Origin: an uncultured Sulfitobacter sp.
Lineage (GTDB): Bacteria > Pseudomonadota > Alphaproteobacteria > Rhodobacterales > Rhodobacteraceae
Reading direction: 5' to 3'
DNA length: 64,000 bases
Assembly (NCBI GenBank): GCA_947502265.1
Contig: CANMZB010000008.1
Coordinates: 62,001-126,000, forward strand
A program made the position numbers and the translations under genes. Below the pieces are notes generated by a model. That model did no database searches. It was given only the letters and a program-made list of their open reading frames with translations, and was not told the DNA's origin. Numbering within the stretch: position 1 is the stretch's first letter; every line of letters begins with the position of its first letter. This document shows positions 55,968 through 64,000 of the stretch, piece after piece.

Positions 55968-56322
55968 GAAATATCCCTCGAAAATTATGTCGTTTGTAGA
56001 ACTTACAACTATTCAGGTCCGATGCGCACTAAGTCCAATCACAAAAATGTCGGGATGCACAGAATACCTGTAACCGATGCCGAAAAGGCACCGCCTGCGA
56101 ACCGGCACCGCCGCGCCACAGCCAATACAGACAAATGCGCAAAAAATTGCCGAAAATCTTTCGCATCGGGAACCTTTCCGATTCATCTCTTGGTTCATCT
56201 TTTGGGTTATGCAATAGATGTCGGGCATCTGGGGAGATGAAAACAGCGCGCATGTAACATCATGGGCACATTGGCAGTCTAAACAGTTACGCCTCCATCG
56301 GGCAATGAACGGGACAGAAAAT
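55968..56322. other. Divergent promoter region of the L,D-transpeptidase and DUF882 genes
   Basis: A 355-bp stretch with no gene. It must hold both promoters. Only small inverted repeats are visible (AGATG-TCGGG-CATCT near 56216-56230); I see no specific operator. Confidence 0.5.
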
Positions 56323-56892
56323 ATGACAGGCACACACACAACGGGCATGACCCGGCGTGCGCTACTGGGCGCATTCGCAGCAACGGCAGTCACAGCAGCA
56401 CCCACATTCGCAAACGCAGCAGGATTTCTGCGCGGTGCAGGCGATATCCGACGGTTGAAAATGTATTCCGGCCGCACCGGCGAACGGATCGACATGATCT
56501 ACTGGATCGAAGGCAAATATATCGCCGATGCGGTTAACGAGATCAATTATTTCATGCGCGACTGGCGCACTGATGATGTCTACAAGATGGACATTCGTAA
56601 CTACGATATCATGGCGGCGGCACACAACCTGCTGAATGTGAACGAACCCTATATGCTGCTTTCAGGCTACCGCAGCCCGAAAACAAACACGATGCTGCGC
56701 TCCCGCTCAGGTGGGGTGGCAAAAAATTCGCTACACATGCGCGGTCAAGCTGCGGATCTGCGTCTCGGTTCCCGTTCTGTCCGCCAGATCGCCAAGGCGG
56801 CGGCTGTATGTCGCGGCGGTGGTGTAGGTCGCTATTCCGGCTCCAATTTCGTTCATATGGATTGCGGCACAGTGCGCACATGGGGCGGCTGA
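56323..56892 (+). CDS. DUF882 (YcbK-like) peptidoglycan-related protein
   Basis: A 189-residue protein with a twin-arginine-like signal (TRRALLGAFAATAVTAAP, after MTGTHTTGM). The mature part matches DUF882/peptidase M15 (YcbK/MepK-like) proteins: YRSPKTNTMLRSRSGGVAK, SLHMRGQAADLR and FVHMDCGTVRTWGG hold the zinc-binding H and D residues of that fold. E. coli MepK of this family cuts 3-3 cross-links, so pairing with an L,D-transpeptidase makes sense. The start was chosen at the second-best ATG, which keeps the signal intact. Confidence 0.85.
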   Translation: MTGTHTTGMTRRALLGAFAATAVTAAPTFANAAGFLRGAGDIRRLKMYSGRTGERIDMIYWIEGKYIADAVNEINYFMRDWRTDDVYKMDIRNYDIMAAAHNLLNVNEPYMLLSGYRSPKTNTMLRSRSGGVAKNSLHMRGQAADLRLGSRSVRQIAKAAAVCRGGGVGRYSGSNFVHMDCGTVRTWGG

Positions 56893-56918
56893 ATCGCTCA
56901 AACATCCACTTGAAAGAG

Positions 56919-56941
56919 CGCTCCACATGGGGCGTTTTTTT
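56919..56941 (+). terminator. Intrinsic terminator after the DUF882 gene
   Basis: CGCTCC / GGGGCG with an ACAT loop, then TTTTTTT. It lies 26 bp after the stop. Confidence 0.8.
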
Positions 56942-57393
56942 GTGGTTTAATCAGGCATGCCGTGAGAAAAAGAGCGCGCGGATCCGGCGTGGTAACGGTT
57001 CTTGTCATTCGCCAAACTGGTTGTAAGATGGGTGATCCACGGACAGGCCTCTTGCACGCATCCAGCATCGACATAAGCCAGATAACTGGCGAACCGAAAC
57101 TCACTCTCCTTTAGATATTGCCAATTACATAGGTTTTCCTAGTTTCATCATGTATTGGCGCGTAAGGAACCTATAAACCATAAGCCGGTGGCTTCATGTT
57201 ACGGCTTAAAGCTGGGTCGAGCCGCCATTCGGCAGCCTCATGTCACGTTAAAATCATCGTCGCGTTCTGGCGGCATTTGGTTCTTGATGTATTCGGCCCG
57301 AAATCTCGTTTGTCACATGGCGGCTACTGGCCCAAATACCTCTTGTTCACTATCCCGCCCCCCTTAGCAATTTGTGTGAACTGCATCCTTTCA
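56942..57393. other. Non-coding stretch next to IS wreckage
   Basis: No recognisable gene in 452 bp. One minus-strand frame (about 56957-57114) reads protein-like (FRFASYLAYVDAGC, PWITHLTTSLANDKNRYH) but has no start codon, and I do not recognise it; it may be a gene fossil. The rest looks like decayed sequence beside the insertion elements. Confidence 0.4.
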
Positions 57394-57965
57394 GATATTG
57401 CACTGTCCGGCCAACAAGTTTGGCGGGATCGCAGCAGGAGGTGTTTAGGTGGCGCAGGTTGCGCGGCGCTGTGCAAGGAACTCGGGATCAATCCGAAGAC
57501 TGTTGCCAAGAGGCGAAAGCGCGAGACCCTTGATGATCGCAAAATTGGGCCCAAAGAGCCCCGCTCAACCTTTCTCACAGAGGCGGATGAGGCGATGATC
57601 GTCGCATTCCTGCGGCATTCTCTCCTGCCGTTGGATGATTGTCTCTATGCCCTACAGCCGTCCATTCCGCATTCGCACTTGCCGATTGTAAAGAGTCCCT
57701 CTTATGGTTTGAAGACAAACCATTTCCGGCCAGTGGGCAAGCCCAAGCGGCAGAAGTTCAAGCGCTACCCCTTCGGGTTCTTCCATATCGACTTCGCGGA
57801 AGTTCAGACGAAGGAGGGCAAGCTTTATCTCTTTGTGGGCATTGGCCGGACCAGCAAGTTTGCAATCACCCAACTCGTGGACAAGGCAGATCGTAATGCC
57901 GCACGGGACTTCCTCGAACATCTGCTCAAGGCGGTCCCCTATCGCATCCACGTCGCTGACCTGTT

Positions 57966-58424
57966 ACCCGGGAGGCGATACGCAATATCGACGAGAGGGC
58001 ATAACAGCTTCGGTGCATCAGCCCGGAACACGTGGTTCACCTTGTCGCGCGGACAGGGCGCAGACGTGTCAGGGATTGTTGTTCTGACCACCTTTCCGCG
58101 CACGGCACCCCTTATTCCGATCTGTTTCATCCACTGCCCGACAGGTTATTTCCGAAGAAAATGTCCCGAAAGGGAGGCGGTCCACGGTGCATCGCGCCAG
58201 CGTAAAGCCCTCGCGCTTCATCTGGTGCCACGCCTTGCGGACTCCGTAGACTTTGTAATTGTCGTCCCAGACCCGTTGGAGTTCAGGGCGCAGCTCTGCG
58301 TCACGCTGAGCACGCGCAGAGGCTTTTGAAGGAGCGGCGCGCCAGGCCATGGTACTATGTCGACGGCGCAACCGGCAGATCGACACGACGCCGCAGATAT
58401 CGCGCTGATCGTCAATAAAGCCGA
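57966..58424 (-). pseudogene. IS3-family orfB (transposase core), broken and truncated
   Basis: Minus-strand fragments match the IS3-family orfB: AELRPELQRVWDDNYKVYG and VRKAWHQMKREGFTLARC, then, in another frame, MKQIGIRGAVRGKVVRTTIP and APCPRDKVNHVFRA. An apparent 45-bp stretch near 58130-58180 separates the two. The frame ends near 57966, before the integrase DDE core. The truncation meets the IS481 fragment head-on. Confidence 0.75.
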
Positions 58425-58756
58425 TCAGCGCTTCAGTGGGCGGTCGAGTTCCGCCTGCGCAAAATAAGCTGACGCCTTGCGTAATATCTCATTCGTCTGG
58501 CGCAGTTCGCGAACCTCACGTTCCAGGGCCTTAACCCGGCCCCGTTCCTCGGTCGTCACGCCGTCGCGCATGCCACTGTCTTTTTCAGCCTGCATGACCC
58601 ACCCCGCAACGTTTACGGATTACACCCAATCTTGGGCGCAATGGCCGCGATCGCGCCCGCCTGCCTTTCGTAAGAGCCTTGATGCTCGAACACCATCCGA
58701 ACCGCACGGGCGCGAACCTCAGGCGAGTAGCGAATTGCCATTTTGCTTTTTGTCAT
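58425..58756 (-). pseudogene. IS3-family orfA, with stop and frameshift
   Basis: Starts [20 protein letters not shown] and reads through [19 protein letters not shown], then meets an in-frame TAA. A one-base loss follows, and the reading resumes with [15 protein letters not shown] and [20 protein letters not shown] to its normal end at AELDRPLKR. It is the small IS3 protein with a helix-turn-helix and leucine zipper. It is inactive because of both lesions. Confidence 0.8.
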
Positions 58757-59042
58757 AACCATCATCCTTACTTATGTTGATGGTCTCTGGTAAACTCGGG
58801 GCGTTTCACACGATCAGTTGCGAACACATCTCGGCGACTTCATGGCCGCCTACGACTTCGCCCGCAGACTAAAACTCTCAGCGGCCTCACGCCCCACGAA
58901 CATATATGCAAAACTTGGACTTCAGAGCCTGATCGATTCATCATCGATCCGATCCACCAGACGTCGGGACTGAACACCTAAATGACAAGGCAATTTAATG
59001 TCGAAAAAGACAGATGTATCGATCTTCAACTTTAAGGGCTTT

Positions 59043-59119
59043 TGGTGGTCCCAGCTGGATTCGAACCAGCGACCTCTCGCTTCGGAGGCGAGCACTCTAT
59101 CCAGCTGAGCTATGGGACC
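59043..59119 (-). tRNA. tRNA-Arg (CCG)
   Basis: A 77-base tRNA with encoded CCA. The acceptor GGTCCCA pairs with TGGGACC. The anticodon stem CTCGC/GCGAG encloses CTCCGAA, giving anticodon CCG. The T arm GCTGG-TTCGAAT-CCAGC is intact. Its 3' end points at the IS wreck 62 bp away. Confidence 0.97.
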
Positions 59120-59182
59120 GTTAGGGGCGGTATAGTCCGCCTGCCCTCCACCTGCAATTCAAAAAACCGCAAGCGATGCAGA

Positions 59183-60403
59183 TCAGGCAAAAAGGTCGTG
59201 TGCCAGTTCCAATGCCTCGACCAGCACGTCGATCTCGCCGGTGGTGTTGTACATACCGAACGACGCGCGACAGGTCGCGTTGACGCCGAGGTGTTCCATC
59301 AACGGGCCGGTGCAATGCTGCCCTGCGCGCACGGCCACGCCCTTTTTATCGAGGATGGTCGAAATGTCGTGCGGATGGCCCGCACCATCCATCGTAAAGC
59401 TGAAGATCGCGGCCTTGTCCGGGGTCGTGCCTTGCACCTGTATCCAGTTCAGACCGTCCAGCTTTTGCACGGCATAGTCGCGCAGAGCGGTTTCGTGCGC
59501 TGCGATGTTCTCCATTCCGACATCCATCATGTATTCAAGCGCAACACCCAGACCGATTGTTTGCACAATACCGGGGGTTCCTGCCTCGAACTTCATTGGC
59601 GGGTCGTTATAGATCACGGTGTCTTTGGTCACTTCGCGAATCATGTCGCCACCGCCGATAAAGGGGCGCATCTCGGCCATCCGCGCGGATTTGATGTAAA
59701 TTGCGCCCGAGCCGGACGGACCATAAAGCTTGTGCCCCGTCACGCAGTAGAAATCACAGCCGATGTCGGCCACATTCACAGGCATGTGAACCGCCGCTTG
59801 AGACCCGTCAACAAGGACGGGAACACCCTTTTCATGCGCAGCGCGGGTGATTGATTTCACATCAACAACAGTTCCCAAAACATTGGAAAGATGTGTGATT
59901 GCGATCAATTTTGTCTTGGGGCCGATGGCATCTATCACCGCTTGTGGATCAAGCGCGCCGGTGCTGTCCACATCGATCCATTTGAGGACAACGCCCATCC
60001 GCTCGCGCAGAAAATGCCAGGGCACGATATTGGCATGATGCTCCATCACGCTGAGGATAATCTCGTCGCCCGCCTGCATGCGGGGCATGGCCCAGCCGTA
60101 GGCCACCAGATTGATCGCCTCCGTGGTGCCGGAGGTGAAAACGATCTCGTTCTCGTCCGGCGTACCCAGAAAACGCGCAACAGTGCCGCGCACCGCTTCG
60201 TATTTATCGGTAGCGAGATTGGACAAGTAATGCAGGCCACGATGCACATTGGCGTACTCGTGGCTGTAGGCCTGTGTGATTGCGTCAATCACGACCTGCG
60301 GCTTTTGTGCAGAGGCCCCGTTATCGAGATATACCAACGGCTTGCCGTTGACTTCACGCGACAGGATCGGAAAATCGCGGCGCAGTTCGGTGACATCATA
60401 CAT
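59183..60403 (-). CDS. sufS: Cysteine desulfurase SufS
   Basis: A 406-residue PLP enzyme that removes sulfur from cysteine for iron-sulfur cluster assembly. The PLP lysine is in CVTGHKLYGPSGSGAIY (about residue 226), and the active-site cysteine is near residue 364 in ATCRASFGMYNTTGE, the SufS (group II) form. Its start overlaps the end of the Yip1-like gene by 8 bases. The rest of the suf set on the same strand is sufD and sufC, with two membrane proteins between. Confidence 0.96.
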   Translation of the reverse strand: MYDVTELRRDFPILSREVNGKPLVYLDNGASAQKPQVVIDAITQAYSHEYANVHRGLHYLSNLATDKYEAVRGTVARFLGTPDENEIVFTSGTTEAINLVAYGWAMPRMQAGDEIILSVMEHHANIVPWHFLRERMGVVLKWIDVDSTGALDPQAVIDAIGPKTKLIAITHLSNVLGTVVDVKSITRAAHEKGVPVLVDGSQAAVHMPVNVADIGCDFYCVTGHKLYGPSGSGAIYIKSARMAEMRPFIGGGDMIREVTKDTVIYNDPPMKFEAGTPGIVQTIGLGVALEYMMDVGMENIAAHETALRDYAVQKLDGLNWIQVQGTTPDKAAIFSFTMDGAGHPHDISTILDKKGVAVRAGQHCTGPLMEHLGVNATCRASFGMYNTTGEIDVLVEALELAHDLFA

Positions 60404-60986
60404 TCGCGGGTACTCCTATAGCGACAAGGCCAATCAGCCCGCCCAGTAACAACAGCCCGAACACCAGCCCGACAGCCGCCAGAACCAGCACGCCAAGGCC
60501 GTGCAGCAGGCTGCGCAGGTGCAAGGCCTGCGTGATGAAATTCACGGTGATCCACAACCCGAATGCGCCGACGACCAGCGAAAAAAGCTGTGCCAGAACC
60601 GGCGACAGCAGCGTCAGGACAAACAGCACGAACTGCGCAATCGCGCGCAATGCCTGTAGCCAGACCATCAGCGCCAGAAGATCACCCAGATCGCCGGTGC
60701 CACCGGCGGCGCGACCCATCCAATAGAACGCATGAACGCTCATCACCAGTACGCCGCTGACAATCACAAAGAAAATCAACGGGTTGGTCAGGAATGACGG
60801 CAAGGCAGATGCGTCATGCAAGAGCAACGAAAAACTGTAGACGATGCTATTGACGGCCGCGACCAGAAACAGCGCCGTCCACAGAATGTCCCGGTTCAGC
60901 GCCAGCGCGATGATCTTGTCGGCGGCGGTGCGCGGGCTTTGGAGCGTCTCCAATGCCAACGCTTTCAGGGTCTCTTGATCCATCAT
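60396..60986 (-). CDS. Yip1-domain membrane protein in the suf cluster
   Basis: A 196-residue protein with about five hydrophobic segments (for example TALFLVAAVNSIVYSFSLLL and GVLVLAAVGLVFGLLLLGGL). By pattern it is a bacterial Yip1-domain protein. Its ATG overlaps the stop of the gene before it (ATGA) and its end overlaps sufS by 8 bases, so it is tightly built into the operon. The function is unknown; metal or cluster-related transport is only a guess. Confidence 0.75.
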   Translation of the reverse strand: MMDQETLKALALETLQSPRTAADKIIALALNRDILWTALFLVAAVNSIVYSFSLLLHDASALPSFLTNPLIFFVIVSGVLVMSVHAFYWMGRAAGGTGDLGDLLALMVWLQALRAIAQFVLFVLTLLSPVLAQLFSLVVGAFGLWITVNFITQALHLRSLLHGLGVLVLAAVGLVFGLLLLGGLIGLVAIGVPANV

Positions 60987-61468
60987 GCGACACCATCCGC
61001 CGACAAAAGTCCCGCCGACCAGAACCAGCCGAAAACGGCCAACCAGATAATGCTGACCACCTGCACCTGAATGCCCGGGCCCATAAATCCGGCCGTCAGC
61101 CCCAACAGCAGCAATACCGGCGTCGAGGCCAGAAGCGCCCAGATGAGCGTAAACCGGATGGCATAGCCGCTGATCGCACGTCGGGCGATGCGTGCCAGCA
61201 CCCAGATGCAAGCGGCGAAAAAATAGACCAGAACCGGCAGTATGAAGATGCAGAAAAACGCGCTCCAATAGAGCCTCGCGATGAGCGGCACCTGCGGGTC
61301 AAGCTGTGCCTCGCGCGCCTGAAACGGCGTTGAGGCGACAAATATTAATATCCCTGCAATAAGCAGAAACAACAGACCACGCACCTCGTTACGGCCCTGC
61401 GCGAGAAACCTTGAGGTCACGCGCGCAGGGCCTTTGTAGGTCGCTGCAATATCCTGCGTCAGCGCCAC
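60983..61468 (-). CDS. Hypothetical membrane protein in the suf cluster
   Basis: A 161-residue protein with four hydrophobic helices (around LLFLLIAGILIFVAS, YWSAFFCIFILPVLVYFFA, FTLIWALLASTPVLLLLG and VVSIIWLAVFGWFWSAG). I recognise no domain. It starts 1 bp after sufD ends and its stop overlaps the Yip1-like ATG, so all are co-translated. Such pairs of membrane proteins lie between sufD and sufS in related bacteria; the reason is not known to me. Confidence 0.75.
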   Translation of the reverse strand: MALTQDIAATYKGPARVTSRFLAQGRNEVRGLLFLLIAGILIFVASTPFQAREAQLDPQVPLIARLYWSAFFCIFILPVLVYFFAACIWVLARIARRAISGYAIRFTLIWALLASTPVLLLLGLTAGFMGPGIQVQVVSIIWLAVFGWFWSAGLLSADGVA

Positions 61469-61469
61469 G

Positions 61470-62750
61470 TCAGCTACGATGCCGCTGAAGCCAGGATCCC
61501 AAACGCGCGGTGATCCCGTCGCGCAGACCTTCCTGAGCGATTTCGTCCACCGCCTCGGCCAGAAACGCCAGCGTCAACAAATCCGTTGCCTCGTCTTCGA
61601 GAATACCGCGAGAGCGCAGATAGAACATCGCGTCCTCGTCGATTGCGCCCGAGGTGGAGCCATGTGAACAAGCCACATCATCGGCATAAATCTCAAGCTC
61701 GGGTTTGGCGAGGAACTGGCTGTCTTCATCCAGCAGCAAGGATTGGCTGATCTGGTAACCGTCGGTTTTCTGCGCGCCCGCTTTGACAAGGATCTTGCCC
61801 TGAAAAACGCCGGTCGCACCGTTACGCAAAACCTTTTTGAACACCTGTCGGCTTTCGCCATTGAGCGCATCATGGGTGATGAAAACAGTATCGTCGTGGA
61901 GGAAATCCCCGTCACCGACACAGGCACCCGCCACATGGGCCAGCGCATCATCGCCAATAATTTCGATCACGCAATCATTGCGCGTGAGCCTCCCGTTCAC
62001 TGTCATGGTGAAGGAGCGAAAAGCGCTGTTGGCACCGATGCGCGCGAACATATGCGTCACGGCGTGGCGTTCATGGTCGCGCCCCTGTGCGCGGACGTGG
62101 TGGAATGACGCGGTGTCGGCCACCTCAACTTCCAGCACATTATTGAAACGCGCCGCCGCCGGACCATTTTCCAGAAGGGTCATTTCCGCGCCCGGATCCA
62201 GCTTAATGCAACTATGCAAGATCGCATCGGAAGTATTTGATTCATGACGATAAATCAAATTTACCGGCTTTGACGGTTTGCCCGTCACATGGATCAGAAC
62301 ACCATCGGTCGCAAAGGCTGTGTTAAGCGCAGCCAAGGGGCGCGCCACCGGCGTCTGGCCGCGCTCTTCGAGCACGCCATAAAGGTTCTTGGCCCAATGC
62401 AAATCGCTCTGCGCCGCTTCCAGCCGCTCGATTGTGATCCCCTCAAGGCTAAGGTCGTCGGAGGCTGCGGCATCGAAAATGCCATCCACAAAGACGATCT
62501 TCAGGCGGTCCGTCTCGTCGAACATTATCGTTTCGTCGTTGACTAGCACGGCAGCCTCGGGCGCGGCGAGCTGCGTCAGCGCGTCCGGACGGGTGTATTT
62601 CCAATATTCATCGCGCCGTGTCGGCAGGCCCATCGCGCGCAGGCGCGCAAGCGCACTCTCGCGCGCAGGTCTGGCCCATGGTGCATCCGGCATCGCCAGC
62701 GAGGTAATCATCGCTTCGGTCGGATCGGTATTTGTTGCTGTCCGGGCCAT
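61470..62750 (-). CDS. sufD: Fe-S cluster assembly protein SufD
   Basis: A 426-residue scaffold component of the SufBC2D complex. The beta-helix core (about 120-370) and the conserved VGDGDFLHDDTVFITHDALN, VKAGAQKTDGYQISQSLLLD and YADDVACSHGSTSGAIDED segments are normal for SufD. Its ATG overlaps the sufC stop. sufB is not in the window and is expected further upstream. Confidence 0.95.
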   Translation of the reverse strand: MARTATNTDPTEAMITSLAMPDAPWARPARESALARLRAMGLPTRRDEYWKYTRPDALTQLAAPEAAVLVNDETIMFDETDRLKIVFVDGIFDAAASDDLSLEGITIERLEAAQSDLHWAKNLYGVLEERGQTPVARPLAALNTAFATDGVLIHVTGKPSKPVNLIYRHESNTSDAILHSCIKLDPGAEMTLLENGPAAARFNNVLEVEVADTASFHHVRAQGRDHERHAVTHMFARIGANSAFRSFTMTVNGRLTRNDCVIEIIGDDALAHVAGACVGDGDFLHDDTVFITHDALNGESRQVFKKVLRNGATGVFQGKILVKAGAQKTDGYQISQSLLLDEDSQFLAKPELEIYADDVACSHGSTSGAIDEDAMFYLRSRGILEDEATDLLTLAFLAEAVDEIAQEGLRDGITARLGSWLQRHRS

Positions 62751-63505
62751 TATGCCACCTCGGCAAGAATATCTGTGTAACCGTTGTTCTCGACTTCGAG
62801 CGCTAACTCGGGACCGCCGGTTTTGACGATGCGACCGTCCGCCATGATGTGCACAAAGTCGGGTTTGATGTGGTCAAGCAGACGCTGGTAGTGGGTGATC
62901 ACCAGAAAACCACGGCCCTCGGAACGCAGCGCATTCACGCCTTCGGCAACCAGCTTCATCGCGTCCACATCCAGACCGGAATCGGTCTCGTCGAGGATGC
63001 ACATTTTTGGCTCCAGCATCGCCATCTGAAGGATTTCATTGCGCTTTTTCTCGCCGCCGGAAAAGCCCATGTTAACCGGACGTTTCAACATGTCCGCGTC
63101 AATTTTCAATTCTTTTGCTCGCGCCCGTACGGTTTTAAGGAACTCGGCCGCAGACATTTCATCCTCGCCGCGCGCCTTGCGCTGTGCGTTCACCGCGGTG
63201 CGCAGAAAGGTCATATTGCCCACGCCGGGAATTTCGACTGGGTACTGGAACGCCAGAAACAGGCCCGCCGCCGCGCGCTCTTCGGGCTCCATCTCCAAAA
63301 GGTCGATCCCCTCCAACTCGGCAGAGCCGCCGGTGACCTCATAGCCGCCCTTGCCCGACAGGACATAGGATAGCGTCGATTTGCCCGAACCATTCGGCCC
63401 CATGACGGCGTGGACCGTGCCGGCTTCGATCTCAAGATCAACGCCTTTGAGGATCTGCTTGTCTTCGTCTTCGAGTTTGACCGCGAGGTCTTTGATGCTC
63501 AGCAT
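62750..63505 (-). CDS. sufC: Fe-S cluster assembly ATPase SufC
   Basis: A 251-residue ABC-type ATPase of the Suf complex. Walker A is GPNGSGKST (36-44), the signature is GFSGGEKKRNEILQMAML and Walker B ends CILDETDSGLDVDAM. AAAAGGAGC precedes the ATG at 63505. The gene upstream, 14 bp away, is a pyruvyltransferase-like gene rather than sufB. Confidence 0.97.
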   Translation of the reverse strand: MLSIKDLAVKLEDEDKQILKGVDLEIEAGTVHAVMGPNGSGKSTLSYVLSGKGGYEVTGGSAELEGIDLLEMEPEERAAAGLFLAFQYPVEIPGVGNMTFLRTAVNAQRKARGEDEMSAAEFLKTVRARAKELKIDADMLKRPVNMGFSGGEKKRNEILQMAMLEPKMCILDETDSGLDVDAMKLVAEGVNALRSEGRGFLVITHYQRLLDHIKPDFVHIMADGRIVKTGGPELALEVENNGYTDILAEVA

Positions 63506-63519
63506 GGAAATGCTCCTTT

Positions 63520-64000
63520 TCAATGGGTTGGCGTCCGCTCGGGGGCGCCGTTTGGGCGCAATGCGCCTGATTTCAATCGTTTGGGAAAGCTGGCGTGCAG
63601 GGCGTCGCGCGCGTCTGCAATCCCGTCTTGATAGGGGATCGGGCCGCCGCGTGCGGCGCCGTTGATTTCGTCAAAACGCAGCGGCGCTTTCATGTCGCTG
63701 CGTCCGACGGAGGCCGCATAATCGAGATATTTCAGCCATGACTGGCCCACGGGATCGATCCATGTATTCGACACGCCGTAGGCATCCGCCACAATCAACC
63801 CGTGCAGCGAAGAGGCGAAAACATGCGCACAGGTCGCGATCCGGTGACACACGTCCGACGCATCGCCGCGCGGATCGATCAGCACAAACGCCGGATCAGA
63901 GGCGACCAAAGCATGCAATTCAACGTCCTCCATCAATGTGTAATGCGGCACGATGCCGATCCGGTCCTGTTGCGCGCCGTCAAACGGCAGCGCCTCGTTA
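63520..64000 (-). CDS. Polysaccharide pyruvyl transferase family protein, C-terminal part
   Basis: The gene runs off the right edge. The visible 159 codons read NEALPFDGAQQDRIGIVPH at the edge and include FASSLHGLIVADAYGVSNTW and VGQSWLKYLDYAASVGRSD, the C-terminal signature of the pyruvyl transferase/CsaB-like fold, which modifies exopolysaccharides and envelope glycans. The end is poorly conserved. It is unusual upstream of sufC; the 14-bp gap suggests co-transcription with sufCD. Confidence 0.8.
   Translation of the reverse strand, partial: NEALPFDGAQQDRIGIVPHYTLMEDVELHALVASDPAFVLIDPRGDASDVCHRIATCAHVFASSLHGLIVADAYGVSNTWIDPVGQSWLKYLDYAASVGRSDMKAPLRFDEINGAARGGPIPYQDGIADARDALHASFPKRLKSGALRPNGAPERTPTH

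Larger units (their letters stand above)
57394..58981. mobile_element. Composite IS remnant: IS481 element split by IS3 element
   Basis: The N-terminal part of an IS481-type transposase reads on the plus strand to about 57953, and its C-terminal end reads on the plus strand from about 58799 to the TAA at 58979-58981. Between the two lies an IS3-family element on the minus strand (about 57966-58795). Parts of both are missing: about 60 codons of the IS481 middle and the C-terminal half of the IS3 orfB. The left boundary is approximate. Confidence 0.8.
57440..58981 (+). pseudogene. IS481-family transposase, interrupted
   Basis: The first part (57440-57953) includes ALCKELGINPKTVAKRRKRE, then PRSTFLTEADEAMIVAFLRH, LLPLDDCLYALQ, FHIDFAEVQTKEGKLYLFVG and AVPYRIHV. 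This is the helix-turn-helix and first half of the DDE domain of an IS481 transposase, with one garbled stretch near 57660-57740. The last part (58799-58981) reads HDQLRTHLGDFMAAYDFARR and, after a one-base shift, TSEPDRFIIDPIHQ and SGLNT, the family C terminus. The central catalytic part and its acidic residues are gone, so it cannot transpose. Confidence 0.8.

Overview
The window looks like a chromosomal segment of a marine Rhodobacteraceae (Roseobacter-group) alphaproteobacterium. The evidence is the GC-rich sequence with strong codon bias, a ChpT phosphotransferase, ornithine-lipid genes olsBA, a DksA with a degenerate zinc site, ribosomal protein L21 carrying a C-terminal helix-hairpin-helix tail, an orphan LuxR regulator, several small families typical of this group (DUF2852, DUF2927, DUF3553, DUF882), and a suf cluster interleaved with membrane proteins. 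Most of the window is housekeeping sequence. Family names come from recognising the proteins by eye, because no search could be run.

Layout. 0-8.6 kb: the start of an aminoacyl-tRNA-protein transferase, an RDD membrane protein, a DUF2852 protein, glnE with a small partner, a frameshifted lipoprotein gene, an rRNA methyltransferase, a PIN protein, an M48 protease and OsmC. 8.6-12.8 kb: a MoxR AAA+ ATPase / DUF2927 lipoprotein / 55-residue membrane protein / VWA protein module. 12.9-18.4 kb: dksA, an FAD monooxygenase, the arginase-ornithine cyclodeaminase pair with a divergent Lrp-type regulator, DsbB, a YqaA protein and tRNA-Leu. 18.4-21.2 kb: a recombinase-like remnant, an RTX repeat protein and tRNA-Ser. 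21.3-33.4 kb: two DUF2059 proteins, rplU-rpmA, a LysE exporter, a GNAT, obg-proB-proA, chpT, olsB-olsA and rpsB-tsf. 33.7-43.5 kb: a LuxR solo with aroQ, phoB-phoU-phoR without pst genes, a gamma-carbonic anhydrase, gmk, yicC, a PAS protein, class II DAHP synthase and a GlxA-type regulator. 43.6-48.9 kb: a complete branched-chain amino acid type ABC transporter. 49-56.9 kb: a HerA-like ATPase, an IalB-like protein, a ketosynthase-ACP-lpxD cluster, an L,D-transpeptidase and a DUF882 protein. 57-59 kb: a wrecked IS481 element split by an IS3 element, next to tRNA-Arg. 59.2-64 kb: sufS, two membrane proteins, sufD, sufC and the end of a pyruvyltransferase-like gene.

Functional themes. Nitrogen and amino acids: glnE, arginine to ornithine to proline, proline synthesis, the shikimate-entry enzymes aroG and aroQ, and the Liv-type importer. 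Envelope: ornithine lipids, lpxD with a dedicated ACP and ketosynthase, L,D-transpeptidase and DUF882. Signalling: PhoR/PhoB/PhoU, ChpT and a LuxR solo.

The points most worth a second look are: (1) pstSCAB is missing between phoR and phoU, with only the tail of pstB left; (2) two matching 19-bp palindromes between the DUF2852 gene and glnE; (3) small-RNA-like units at about 50.6-50.84 kb and 33.46-33.51 kb; (4) the IS-within-IS wreck beside tRNA-Arg; (5) a possible integrase fossil behind tRNA-Leu; (6) aroQ and a LuxR solo in translational overlap. I saw no CRISPR array, no prophage and no self-evidently new defence system.
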